Below are positions 7,308-15,121 of a stretch of 50,877 nucleotides of DNA, piece by piece. The translations under genes and the position numbers were made by a program. Source of the stretch: a virus; the IMG/VR virus record IMGVR_UViG_3300006752_000041, positions 1 through 50,877 of that record; one strand, 5' to 3'. How positions within the stretch are numbered: position 1 is the first letter of the stretch; every line of letters begins with the position of its first letter. The notes below the pieces were generated by a model. The model had not been told where the DNA came from. It was given only the letters and a program-made list of their open reading frames with translations, and did not search any database.

Positions 7308-8824
7308 TGGCTGAACATTTTTATGACGGACAAATAAGAAAGTATCTTGTACAGATGATGCGTCTGTTTAGTAACTTCAGTTATCAAACAGGTGATGGCA
7401 CTGAAAAGCAAGTACCTGTATTGTACGGAGATCTTACTAGACAAGTAGGCTCAATATTAAGAGATAATTCAGAAAATAAAATACCTAGTGCGCCACGTAT
7501 GGCTGTTTACATTACAGGACTAGAACTAGATAGAGATCGTACTAGTGATTCCAGTTATGTAAACAAAAGACATATTAGAGAACGTGGAAAAGATAGTGCG
7601 GGCGCCTATAATGATGAAGCAGGTAAACAATATACTGTAGAACGTTTGATGCCAACACCATACAGGCTAACTGTAAATGTTGATCTATGGTCAACAAACA
7701 CAGATATGAAATTACAAATTATGGAGCAAATATTAATGCTCTTTAATCCAAGTTTAGATATACAAACAACTGACAACTATTTAGACTGGACTAGTTTAAC
7801 AACTATTATGCTTGATAGTGTTAACTTTAGTAGTCGTTCAATACCAACAGGTGTTGATAGCGAAATAGATGTTGGATCAATGACATTTAGTACTCCAATT
7901 TATATTAGTCCTCCAGCAAAAGTAAAACGTTTAGGCGTTGTTACAAATATTGTTACAAGCATCTTTGACGGTGACGGATATGTTGATTTTGAACAGATGT
8001 TACAAGGTACTAATTTGTTTAGTATGGGCGGAATGACTGAACCTGTTGTACAAGATACATTAGATAACACTACTAATGTTGTTGACACAGGTGCGGCACC
8101 TAGTGATGGTGACGGCATAATGAATCCTAGAAAACAAAAAACTAGACATACTAAAGAAGTAGTAAAAAATTACACACAACATAGAGTATTAATTTTAAAT
8201 GGTCAAGCACAAATTCTTAAAAACGGATTGCCTAGTAATATAAAATGGGGAGACCATTTTGATGCATTATTAGGATCTTACAGAGCAGGGTTAAGTATTG
8301 CATATTTTAGAAAGCCTGATATAAACGGAATGCTTGCAGGACGTATTACTATTAATCCATTAGACGAAACTAAACTTACAATTGACTTTGATAGAGATAC
8401 ATTACCTAGTAATAGTACTGTACAAGGCCCTGCACGTAATGCAAATCAATATTCAAGTATAGACTACATTATTGATCCATTACGTTATGACCCAACTACT
8501 GCTAAAGTAGCAGGACTAAGACTGTTATTATTAGGTAGCATTGGTAGTACAACAAATACAGATGGTGCTGATGCTTGGAAAAATGCAAACGGAACAGACT
8601 TTGTTGCAAACTCTAATGATATTATTGAATGGGACGGCACTGCATGGCAAATAGTATTTGATGCAAGTGCTGATAAACTTATATACAACGACGAAGTAAT
8701 TACTACTTTATATACTACAAATCTTAATACAGGTGTACAATACTACTGGGACGGCGATCAATGGCTACTAAGTGTAGACGGTGAATATGCCAAAGGTGAC
8801 TGGTCAATTAACCTAGACGGCTAA
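7307..8824 (+). CDS. 15: Tail completion / sheath stabiliser, gp15-like
   Basis: A 505-aa protein. The N-terminal ~250 residues resemble T4 gp15 (272 aa), which caps the tube and sheath and joins the tail to the neck: MAEHFYDGQIRKYLVQMMRL, LFSNFSYQTGDG, KQVPVLYGDLTRQ, then MPTPYRLTVNVDLWSTNTDM with QIMEQILMLFNPSLDIQTTD, and GSMTFSTPIYISPPAKVKRL. The second half is an addition to the family: a GDGIMNPRKQKTRHTKEVVK linker, a beta domain, and a tail with two Trp hairpins (IIEWDGTAWQIVFDAS and YYWDGDQWLLSVDGEY). It is translationally coupled to gp14 by TAATG and followed after 8 bases by the Nudix gene. Confidence 0.85.
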   Translation: MAEHFYDGQIRKYLVQMMRLFSNFSYQTGDGTEKQVPVLYGDLTRQVGSILRDNSENKIPSAPRMAVYITGLELDRDRTSDSSYVNKRHIRERGKDSAGAYNDEAGKQYTVERLMPTPYRLTVNVDLWSTNTDMKLQIMEQILMLFNPSLDIQTTDNYLDWTSLTTIMLDSVNFSSRSIPTGVDSEIDVGSMTFSTPIYISPPAKVKRLGVVTNIVTSIFDGDGYVDFEQMLQGTNLFSMGGMTEPVVQDTLDNTTNVVDTGAAPSDGDGIMNPRKQKTRHTKEVVKNYTQHRVLILNGQAQILKNGLPSNIKWGDHFDALLGSYRAGLSIAYFRKPDINGMLAGRITINPLDETKLTIDFDRDTLPSNSTVQGPARNANQYSSIDYIIDPLRYDPTTAKVAGLRLLLLGSIGSTTNTDGADAWKNANGTDFVANSNDIIEWDGTAWQIVFDASADKLIYNDEVITTLYTTNLNTGVQYYWDGDQWLLSVDGEYAKGDWSINLDG

Positions 8825-8832
8825 TTACTAGT

Positions 8833-9270
8833 ATGAACAAGATAATTTGTAGTGGAGCACTATTCTATGCTCTTGACACTAAACGTTTTTTATTTTTACA
8901 TAGAGCTGGTGGTAAAACTGCTGGGACTTGGGGACTTGTTGGTGGCGGTAACGAAAATGGTGAAACACCATTTGAAGCTCTAAAGAGAGAAATTGCTGAG
9001 GAAGTATCTGAAACAACTCCTATTGTAAAAACTATTCCGTTAGAAACTTTTGTATCTAACGATGCAAAGTTCAATTTTCATACATACCTTGTGTGCTGTA
9101 AAGGAGAGTTTATTCCTATTCTTAACGATGAACACAGCGGATATGCGTGGGTTGACTTTGGTTGTTGGCCAAAGACATTACATCAAGGACTACGAAATAC
9201 ACTGCAAAATAAAACTAACCTTTCTAAATTAGAAACAGTATTTCAAGTTATAGATTTACTAGAGGAATAA
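8833..9270 (+). CDS. Nudix hydrolase
   Basis: A 145-aa single-domain protein. Residues 36-59 carry the Nudix box in the form G-x5-E-x7-R-E-I-x-E-E: GGGNENGETPFEALKREI followed by AEEVSE. The metal-binding REIAEE is intact; only the usual final Gly is replaced by Ser. An upstream LHRAGGKTAGTWGLVGG strand is typical of the fold. Such enzymes cleave nucleoside diphosphates linked to another moiety (NTPs, sugar or coenzyme diphosphates, RNA caps); the substrate is not evident here. The gene follows gp15 by 8 bases on the same transcript and is followed directly (TAAATG) by the cupin gene, so it is made with late neck proteins. Confidence 0.85.
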   Translation: MNKIICSGALFYALDTKRFLFLHRAGGKTAGTWGLVGGGNENGETPFEALKREIAEEVSETTPIVKTIPLETFVSNDAKFNFHTYLVCCKGEFIPILNDEHSGYAWVDFGCWPKTLHQGLRNTLQNKTNLSKLETVFQVIDLLEE

Positions 9271-9645
9271 ATGACAGAGAATGTAAAACAAACGTCCTAC
9301 GGTTACGAAGCAATATGGGCTAAAACAGATTCATATTATAGTAAAATTGTAGGCTTTAACAAACCTAATAAAACTAGTATGCACTTTCATAAAGTTAAAA
9401 ATAAAAGTTGGTTTATTAACGATGGTAATTTTAGACTAAATTATATTGATACTGCAACAGGACAACTATTTGAATCAAATCTAAAAGAAGGACAAGTATT
9501 TAATGTACCAGCACTTATGCCTGCAAGTATTGAATGTTTAAGTCCTAGTGGTAGTTTTACTGAAGTCGGCGATATTGACGATGATGCTGACACATATAAC
9601 TTAACTCCAACAGGAGAAGAACTTGCGAACACTAGCACAGCATAA
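9271..9645 (+). CDS. Cupin-like small protein
   Basis: A 124-aa protein predicted to be mainly beta. Residues 36-50 (TSMHFHKVKNKSWFIN) match cupin motif 1 with the H-x-H pair (H38, H40) and the basic residue following. A glycine turn and the strand GQVFNVPALMPASIECLSPS correspond to motif 2, but the metal-binding His usual after the Pro is missing, so metal binding may be weak or absent. Similar single-cupin proteins in marine phages are often labelled mannose-6-phosphate-isomerase-like. It starts right after the Nudix stop, with GAGGAAT as ribosome binding site. The acidic C-terminal tail (GDIDDDADTYNL) is probably flexible. Its role is unknown; a sugar-nucleotide link with the Nudix enzyme is only a guess. 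Confidence 0.6.
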   Translation: MTENVKQTSYGYEAIWAKTDSYYSKIVGFNKPNKTSMHFHKVKNKSWFINDGNFRLNYIDTATGQLFESNLKEGQVFNVPALMPASIECLSPSGSFTEVGDIDDDADTYNLTPTGEELANTSTA

Positions 9646-9877
9646 CGACTACGTAAATGATATTTTACGTTGGGAACAAGCAATTACACAAGTAACTAAC
9701 CCAAAAGGAAAACTACATTGCGAACAGTTACTTGCAACCCTTAAAGATAAAATAGAAAGTATAGATACAGTACATTCGTCTAGTAGAGGCTTTGCTAAAC
9801 TAGGCAATATTAATTCGCTTATTAAAGAAACTGTTGATCTAAGACGTGAGTTAAATAGTCTACTTAAATTTGACTAA
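9623..9877 (+). CDS. Small helical hypothetical protein
   Basis: An 84-aa, probably all-helical protein (LAQHNDYVNDILRWEQAITQ ... KETVDLRRELNSLLKF). The TTG start at 9623 is chosen because AGGAG lies 6 bases upstream and no ATG or GTG start is available in frame nearby. The gene overlaps the cupin gene by 23 bases in another frame and its last 14 bases overlap the convergent fibre gene. The heptad-like spacing of Leu residues at the C-terminus could form a short coiled coil. No family was recognised. Confidence 0.6.
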   Translation: MRTLAQHNDYVNDILRWEQAITQVTNPKGKLHCEQLLATLKDKIESIDTVHSSSRGFAKLGNINSLIKETVDLRRELNSLLKFD

Positions 9878-11510
9878 ATCTTTTTATTTGAATTGATCCA
9901 ACCATAGCAGGGTGAGCAGTACACTGATATCTATAACCACCTGAATAACTTTCAGGTATTCTCCAATACAATACACCTTCTGATCTACCTTGTGCTAATG
10001 AGCCAGTAGTTTTATTACCATTAGTTTGTACATGGAAAATTTGTGTAGCATCTGTAATTGTAGTTCCTGTAGGATCTTGAATAGCAAATGGATGTCCTTG
10101 AGCTCCGTCTAATTTAAACGAAACTGTTGTGCCTGACATTACATATATTGTTGGATTTTGTCCTGAATAATGTGGAAAGAAATTGTAAGACTGTGTACCT
10201 ACATTACCAACTTGAAATTCTACTAATGTGTTTTCTGTAATCTTATCAATAGTAGTACCTGTATAGTTAATAAATGTACTACCAGTCCAACTTAATAACT
10301 GTCCTTTATTATCTAATGGTAAGTTACCAACCCAAGCAATACTAACATCACTTAAATCGTCAATTTCAGTTGCACCTGTAACAGGTGGTGTGTAACTAAA
10401 TGCTCCAGTAGCATTGTCATACGTAAGTGTGCCTGTGCCGCTTGGCGTATTTGATGTTACACTTAAATCTGTTAGTGCAATACCGCCTGATCCTGCAGGA
10501 GATGCTGGTTCAAATCTACTGTTAGTATTGTTCCATGCTAACACTTCTCCGTTACTAACTCCAGTAAGATCAACATCGCTAAGTGCGCCCACGCTAATAG
10601 CATTTAAGTCATTAGCAACTACTGTGTAGTCTGTAATATAACTACCTAAGTCGCTAATTTGTGATTCTGTTACGCTTAGTGCGGCTTGGTGTTGTGTAAC
10701 ACTTGATTGTGTAATATTTGCATCTGGTACATCTGCCCAAGTAACTGCATCAGATAAATCATTTACTTCTGCACTTAATGCACCAATACCGCCCGGTGTT
10801 GGTGGTGTATATCTAAACACACCTGTTGTATTATTATATTCAATAGCACCATCACCGTCTGGTGTTCTTTCATTGCCTACACTAAAGTCTGATAGTGTAG
10901 CAACAGTTGGTGTATTGGTTAAGTTATTATAATTTAAAAAGTAGGTACTGTCAAATCCATCAAAAGTATCTGCATCAGTACCACCGCCGCCTGTTGTAGA
11001 GTCAAAGCCTGGTGCCCATTGTACACCATCCCACTTTAACACTTGCCCAACTGCTGGCGCAGAAGTTGTTGTATCAACATCACTTAAAAAGTCAATACTG
11101 TGTGAGTCTAAATCAATATGTAATTCATTTGTATTTGTAGTAAGCTCTGTAGAAATATTTGTTCTACCTAATATTTTTAAAGTATCTTCTCCACTTGCTG
11201 TATACGATCCGTCATCAGTAGTAACTGTTTTAATAACATCTGACGATCCTCCTACTGCGCTAGAATTAATAGTAAGCGTCTTTCCAACAATAGCAGTAGT
11301 TACATTTGTACCGCCAGCAACTGTTAATGCATCAGTTGTATTAGATGCTGTTACTGTTCCTGTATCTGCATTAATTGTATCAAATAAGTTTTGATCTGAT
11401 GATGCAGAACTTGCTTGTATGTTCCATACAGTGCCGTCATATACCCAGGTTACACTACCTTCGGTATAAGTATCGTCTGCATTAGGTGCGTCTGGAAAAT
11501 TTAAAGCCAT
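9864..11510 (-). CDS. Tail fibre-like structural protein with C-terminal cupredoxin-like domain
   Basis: 548 aa. It begins MALNFPDAPNADDTYTEGSV then WVYDGTVWNIQ, a short Trp hairpin. The middle (residues ~60-420) is built of repeats of the type LSDVDLTGVSNGEVLAWNN and GALSYTPP-like turns, as in marine T4-like fibres. The last ~120 residues differ: FKLDGAQGHPFAIQD, then YRYQCTAHPAMVGSIQIK, placing H473, C530, H533 and M536 as in type-1 copper proteins (His, then Cys-x2-His-x2-Met on the last strands). It likely forms part of a fibre or baseplate spike whose tip could bind copper. An ATAAATA late promoter lies 23-29 bases upstream and the 3' end converges on the plus-strand operon. Structural identity is confident; copper binding is an inference. 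Confidence 0.75.
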   Translation of the reverse strand: MALNFPDAPNADDTYTEGSVTWVYDGTVWNIQASSASSDQNLFDTINADTGTVTASNTTDALTVAGGTNVTTAIVGKTLTINSSAVGGSSDVIKTVTTDDGSYTASGEDTLKILGRTNISTELTTNTNELHIDLDSHSIDFLSDVDTTTSAPAVGQVLKWDGVQWAPGFDSTTGGGGTDADTFDGFDSTYFLNYNNLTNTPTVATLSDFSVGNERTPDGDGAIEYNNTTGVFRYTPPTPGGIGALSAEVNDLSDAVTWADVPDANITQSSVTQHQAALSVTESQISDLGSYITDYTVVANDLNAISVGALSDVDLTGVSNGEVLAWNNTNSRFEPASPAGSGGIALTDLSVTSNTPSGTGTLTYDNATGAFSYTPPVTGATEIDDLSDVSIAWVGNLPLDNKGQLLSWTGSTFINYTGTTIDKITENTLVEFQVGNVGTQSYNFFPHYSGQNPTIYVMSGTTVSFKLDGAQGHPFAIQDPTGTTITDATQIFHVQTNGNKTTGSLAQGRSEGVLYWRIPESYSGGYRYQCTAHPAMVGSIQIKRFSQI

Positions 11511-11532
11511 ATATTAATCCTTGCTGTTACAA

Positions 11533-11539
11533 TATTTAT
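11533..11539 (-). promoter_or_regulatory. Late promoter before the cupredoxin-tailed fibre
   Basis: The minus strand reads CATAAATATTG. The element overlaps the stop codon region of the subtilase gene and lies 23-29 bases upstream of the fibre ATG at 11510. Confidence 0.55.
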
Positions 11540-13365
11540 GCAATAATGTTCAGCCCTTCTCCTACTTGAAATCCAAATGAATTGTTGACGTCTATTTCTA
11601 ATATAGTTCCTGTATTAGCACTTATAGCAGATACAGTTGTTGTAGCACCGCTTAAACGTCCTTGTATATTAAATGGTGTTGATGGATTGGTTGCAAGTAC
11701 AGCATTAACTTGTAAAGCAACTCCTGAAATAATACTAGATACTGATACATTTGTACCATTGTCATCTAACCAAGCATTAGTTTCTAATTGAGGTCCGTCT
11801 TCATTTAGTACTGCTAGTGAATTAGTAAACGTCATAGATCCATTTGTTCTATACGGACGTTCTACGCCGTATCTACTAAACATCATTCTATTTGGTGAAC
11901 CTAAAATACTTCTAGTATTATCATAATCTGTATCATTATTTGCTGTTTCATAAACAACACTTTTACTAACACTAGTCATTAATGTAACTAATTGTTCTGG
12001 GGTTTGTAATGAGTTTGCTTGTAAGTGTAATGCCGCTAGTCCTGCTATTTGAGGTGCTGCCATTGACGTACCGCTTATCTTCATGATTTTGTAATTACTA
12101 TTACCTGGATAATCATAAGTTGTATATCCAGAATCAGCTTCATTACTTGATGAACTCATTATTTCAGTACCAGGTGCCCATATATTTACACCAGGTCCTT
12201 TTTTACTAGAATTTGCTGATTGATCAGTGCCGCCATTAGTAACGTAACTAATGTTGCCAACATTAAATGCTCTGTCAGAATAAGGTGAACTAGGTCTATG
12301 ATATAGTCTTGATACTCCACTTACAGAAACAAAATTATTCCAATCATTACCTGTTGAAACATCTGCTTTGTAACTATCATTACCTGCGGCAATAACAACA
12401 TGAATTCCAGCATCAATCATATCTTCAACTTCTGCATCAGCAAAAGCATTTTGTGCAGGGAATGTTCTGTCCCCATTTCCGTTAGGTGTAACTATACCGT
12501 AGTCTGCAAATAATTGTGCATCAGTTTGTGTTGAAAATGTCCATGGAGTTCCTCTATACGTACCACTTGAAGGATCAACACTTGAAGTACTTCTATATCC
12601 CCAACTCATGTTTACCACAGTTGGTTTGCCACTTACTTTATTATTGTGCCATAATCTAATACTATCAAATGCATCTGCAACTGGAATACCAGTGCCGTCA
12701 GTAGCACCTATCAATTCTAGTCCTGCTAATTTTTGTGAATATATAGTTGCATGTTTTGCCCAACCATATGTTTTACCTGCGGCAATACCTGCACAATGTG
12801 TACCGTGTCCATCTCTATCTCTGTAATGGTTAGCATTTTGTGTTCCTGCTATTCCACTTACTCCGTACCAATCATGTTGTACTAGTCTAGTAACTCCGTT
12901 TTCATCTTCCCATTCAGGGTGTCCTGGTTGTATGCCACTATCTTGTATTACAATATCAACTCCTGCGCCCGTTAACGTATAAAGGTAGTCTCCTGAAATT
13001 GTTGTACTTGTACCGTATTGATTTGTTGCATCTATACAACGTCTAAGTCCCCAATTAAGATCATTAGCATTGTTAAATGTTCCTCTCCAGTAATTACCTG
13101 CTTGTCTAGAATTAAGACCTATTTCAATATCGTCTCTTTGATCAGGTGGTATTTCTACTGCTAGTATTCTTGGATCTGTTGATAAATTATCTGCTTCTTC
13201 ATCAGTAAGCATAAAATGTGTTATACGAGTTGACCCTAGTCTAGGGTTAGCAACTTCCACGCTTCTGTTAGGTATTGGACCGCTTCCAGTAGAAGCAATA
13301 ATATCAGCTTCTACTTCGCTAATATTTTGATCACGTCTAACTATGACTGCGTATTCTTTTTCCAT
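11536..13365 (-). CDS. Subtilisin-like serine protease (S8 family) with propeptide
   Basis: 609 aa. Residues 1-80 resemble an inhibitor-I9-type propeptide (ITHFMLTDEEADNLSTDPRI, then LAVEIP). The catalytic domain (~105-450) has the full triad: D142 in IVIQDSGIQ, H187 in DGHGTHCAGIA, S434 in SGTSMAAPQIAGLAALH, plus the oxyanion Asn N329 in VVIAAGND. The C-terminal ~130 residues are beta-rich and end in a Val/Asn-rich tail with no protease motif, perhaps a virion-anchoring domain. No signal peptide is seen, so secretion is not expected; action on or within the virion, or on host surface protein, is more plausible. It starts by TAATG overlap with the stop of the upstream fibre gene, so it is co-translated with structural proteins. 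Peptide specificity cannot be predicted. Confidence 0.9.
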   Translation of the reverse strand: MEKEYAVIVRRDQNISEVEADIIASTGSGPIPNRSVEVANPRLGSTRITHFMLTDEEADNLSTDPRILAVEIPPDQRDDIEIGLNSRQAGNYWRGTFNNANDLNWGLRRCIDATNQYGTSTTISGDYLYTLTGAGVDIVIQDSGIQPGHPEWEDENGVTRLVQHDWYGVSGIAGTQNANHYRDRDGHGTHCAGIAAGKTYGWAKHATIYSQKLAGLELIGATDGTGIPVADAFDSIRLWHNNKVSGKPTVVNMSWGYRSTSSVDPSSGTYRGTPWTFSTQTDAQLFADYGIVTPNGNGDRTFPAQNAFADAEVEDMIDAGIHVVIAAGNDSYKADVSTGNDWNNFVSVSGVSRLYHRPSSPYSDRAFNVGNISYVTNGGTDQSANSSKKGPGVNIWAPGTEIMSSSSNEADSGYTTYDYPGNSNYKIMKISGTSMAAPQIAGLAALHLQANSLQTPEQLVTLMTSVSKSVVYETANNDTDYDNTRSILGSPNRMMFSRYGVERPYRTNGSMTFTNSLAVLNEDGPQLETNAWLDDNGTNVSVSSIISGVALQVNAVLATNPSTPFNIQGRLSGATTTVSAISANTGTILEIDVNNSFGFQVGEGLNIIA

Positions 13366-14504
13366 TATGCTAAGTTAGCCCACGCACCGTTTTCATACAC
13401 TTGTGCTTTGTTAAGTGTACTATCGTATACCATATCACCATTAACTGATGACTGAGCATTCTTTTGTGCTGTAGTAAAACTTGGCAATCTAAATGGACCG
13501 CTTTGTACTATAGTTCCATCTGGAGCATCTAGTGTAATTGTACTTGTACTTACTATTTCCGGTGTGCCCGAACCGTTTGTAACTACATTTCCTACTGTTA
13601 ATGTATTATTAATAGTTACTGCTTGTGCTGTAGTTGACCCTCTAGAAACAACATCATTTAATCCTGATGTCTCTGAATAACTTGTTAGATAAGAACTTAA
13701 ATCTGGTGGTGTATATGTAAACACACCTGTTGTATTATCATATGATAGTGCGGCTGTTCCTACTGCATTTGCAGTAATACTAAAGTCTGAAAGTTGTACG
13801 CCGCCTGCGCCACCTACAAGATCACTTGCTAATTCCCAAGCACTGTTTGATGTACTCCATTTTAGTATTTGTCCATCTGACGGACCTGTTGCTGTTACAT
13901 TACTTAAACTATTAATATCAGTTGGAATAGTTGGTGTGTTAGTAATGTTATTATAGTCTAAATAATAACTTGCTGATTGTCCTGCAAGTGTAGTAGCATT
14001 ACTACTGCCGCCACCGCCAGTTGTTGCTGGTTCAATCCACTGTGTACTTGTACCATCATCGATATAAATGTATAATTTACCTGTAGCAGTGTTTAACCAT
14101 AAGTTACCTGATGCCGGTGTTGTTGGAGCAGTTTCTGATACGTCAATAGATGAATTACCACCTGACAAGTCAGCGTCTGTTGGAATAAATGCTTGATAAG
14201 TATCATCCCAAGATAGTATTTGTCCTACTGTAGGTGTAGATACATAATTTACATCACTTAGTGCTGATACGCTTGTAGTTGCTAAAGTAGATGTTCGTAA
14301 AAATGAAGTTAAGTCTACATTGTTTAAATCAGCTCTTGCCATTTCAAAGCCTGATACGTCTTTACCACTGTAAACTCTTAATGTGTTTGTGTCTCTTGAA
14401 AAGAATACTTCTCCACTAGAGCCAACATTTCTATCAAGAAAGTCGTCTGCTCTTGGTATGATTCTTAATCTATCAACAATTGGTGCTGAACTTGATCCTG
14501 CCAC
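13365..14504 (-). CDS. Short tail fibre-like structural protein
   Basis: 379 aa. The N-terminus SAPIVDRLRIIPRADDFLDR, followed by SGEVFFSRDTNTLRVYSG, is characteristic of fibre or baseplate-attached proteins in marine T4-like phages. It is followed by repeats related to those of the fibre at 9864-11510 (SALSDVNYVSTPTVGQILSW; LSNVTATGPSDGQILKW; ALSYDNTTGVFTYTPP). The C-terminus has a GDMVYDSTLNKAQVYENGAW hairpin, a widespread phage-fibre cap. The start is GTG at 14504, supported by AGGAG 6 bases upstream. The stop overlaps the protease start. It is likely a trimeric fibre partner of the 548-aa protein. Confidence 0.7.
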   Translation of the reverse strand: MAGSSSAPIVDRLRIIPRADDFLDRNVGSSGEVFFSRDTNTLRVYSGKDVSGFEMARADLNNVDLTSFLRTSTLATTSVSALSDVNYVSTPTVGQILSWDDTYQAFIPTDADLSGGNSSIDVSETAPTTPASGNLWLNTATGKLYIYIDDGTSTQWIEPATTGGGGSSNATTLAGQSASYYLDYNNITNTPTIPTDINSLSNVTATGPSDGQILKWSTSNSAWELASDLVGGAGGVQLSDFSITANAVGTAALSYDNTTGVFTYTPPDLSSYLTSYSETSGLNDVVSRGSTTAQAVTINNTLTVGNVVTNGSGTPEIVSTSTITLDAPDGTIVQSGPFRLPSFTTAQKNAQSSVNGDMVYDSTLNKAQVYENGAWANLA

Positions 14505-14527
14505 TGTAATCTCCTAAACTTATATTG

Positions 14528-14538
14528 TATTTATTTAG
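14528..14538 (-). promoter_or_regulatory. Late promoter before the short fibre gene
   Basis: The minus strand reads CTAAATAAATACAATA, giving overlapping CTAAATA and ATAAATA elements about 25-30 bases upstream of the GTG at 14504. It overlaps the end of the methyltransferase gene. Confidence 0.6.
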
Positions 14539-15121
14539 AAAGTGAAGGACGAGAGACACCTAATATCAAAACTCCGTTCCACCAACCTTCGGCGTTTTCG
14601 GGCTCTTCCTCAAGTATAAGACGTTCAAATGATATGCTAAAACCATGCTCTTTAAGTGCGGCTTTTGCTCCACTAACACTACCTTCAAAATTAGCATCAT
14701 CTATTACTACTATAGCTTGATCAGCTAGTACTGTTGCATAGTACTTTACAGCATTAAATGTCATTTGCGGACCATGAGGACCGTCATAAAAGAAAATATC
14801 AATCGGATCAATTTGGTCAAGATCTACATCAAACAAATCTGAATCAAATACTTTAATTTTGTTTTCGCCTTTATAGTACTTGATATTTTTAACAAAGTCT
14901 TCTTTACTATTTTCTGGTAATGGTGGTAGATCATCTCTTAAGGGCTGTACTTGCTCTTCCCAATGATCTACAAAGTATGCTTTTAGTTTATTACCGTCTA
15001 GTGCGGCTGCCGCTGTTGCACCTAAATAGCAACCTACTTCTAAATAAGATTGCCCGCAACGACATAACTGATTTAGTAGCATTTGTACTTTGTGACTTGT
15101 TAGTCCGTGTATGCGCCACAT
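14531..15121 (-). CDS. Class I SAM-dependent methyltransferase-like protein
   Basis: 196 aa. QSYLEVGCYLGATAAAALDG (residues ~25-43) matches the SAM-binding motif I (E-x-G-x-x-x-G). KAYFVDHWEE (~48-56) gives the acidic end of strand 2, DIFFYDGPHGPQMTFNAVKY (~108-127) is the strand-4 region with DGPH, and AIVVIDDANF strand 5. This is the Rossmann-type layout of the methyltransferase-24-like group, often found with glycan-modifying genes; the acceptor is unknown. It overlaps the upstream U32-like gene by 22 bases, suggesting coupled translation. Placed inside a fibre cluster, it could modify a virion or surface component, but a small-molecule substrate is equally possible. Confidence 0.75.
   Translation of the reverse strand: MWRIHGLTSHKVQMLLNQLCRCGQSYLEVGCYLGATAAAALDGNKLKAYFVDHWEEQVQPLRDDLPPLPENSKEDFVKNIKYYKGENKIKVFDSDLFDVDLDQIDPIDIFFYDGPHGPQMTFNAVKYYATVLADQAIVVIDDANFEGSVSGAKAALKEHGFSISFERLILEEEPENAEGWWNGVLILGVSRPSLSK

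Noticed and set aside
9271-9645. Annotating the cupin as a functional mannose-6-phosphate isomerase
   Set aside because: Only one cupin motif is intact and the His of motif 2 is absent, so an enzyme name is not supported.
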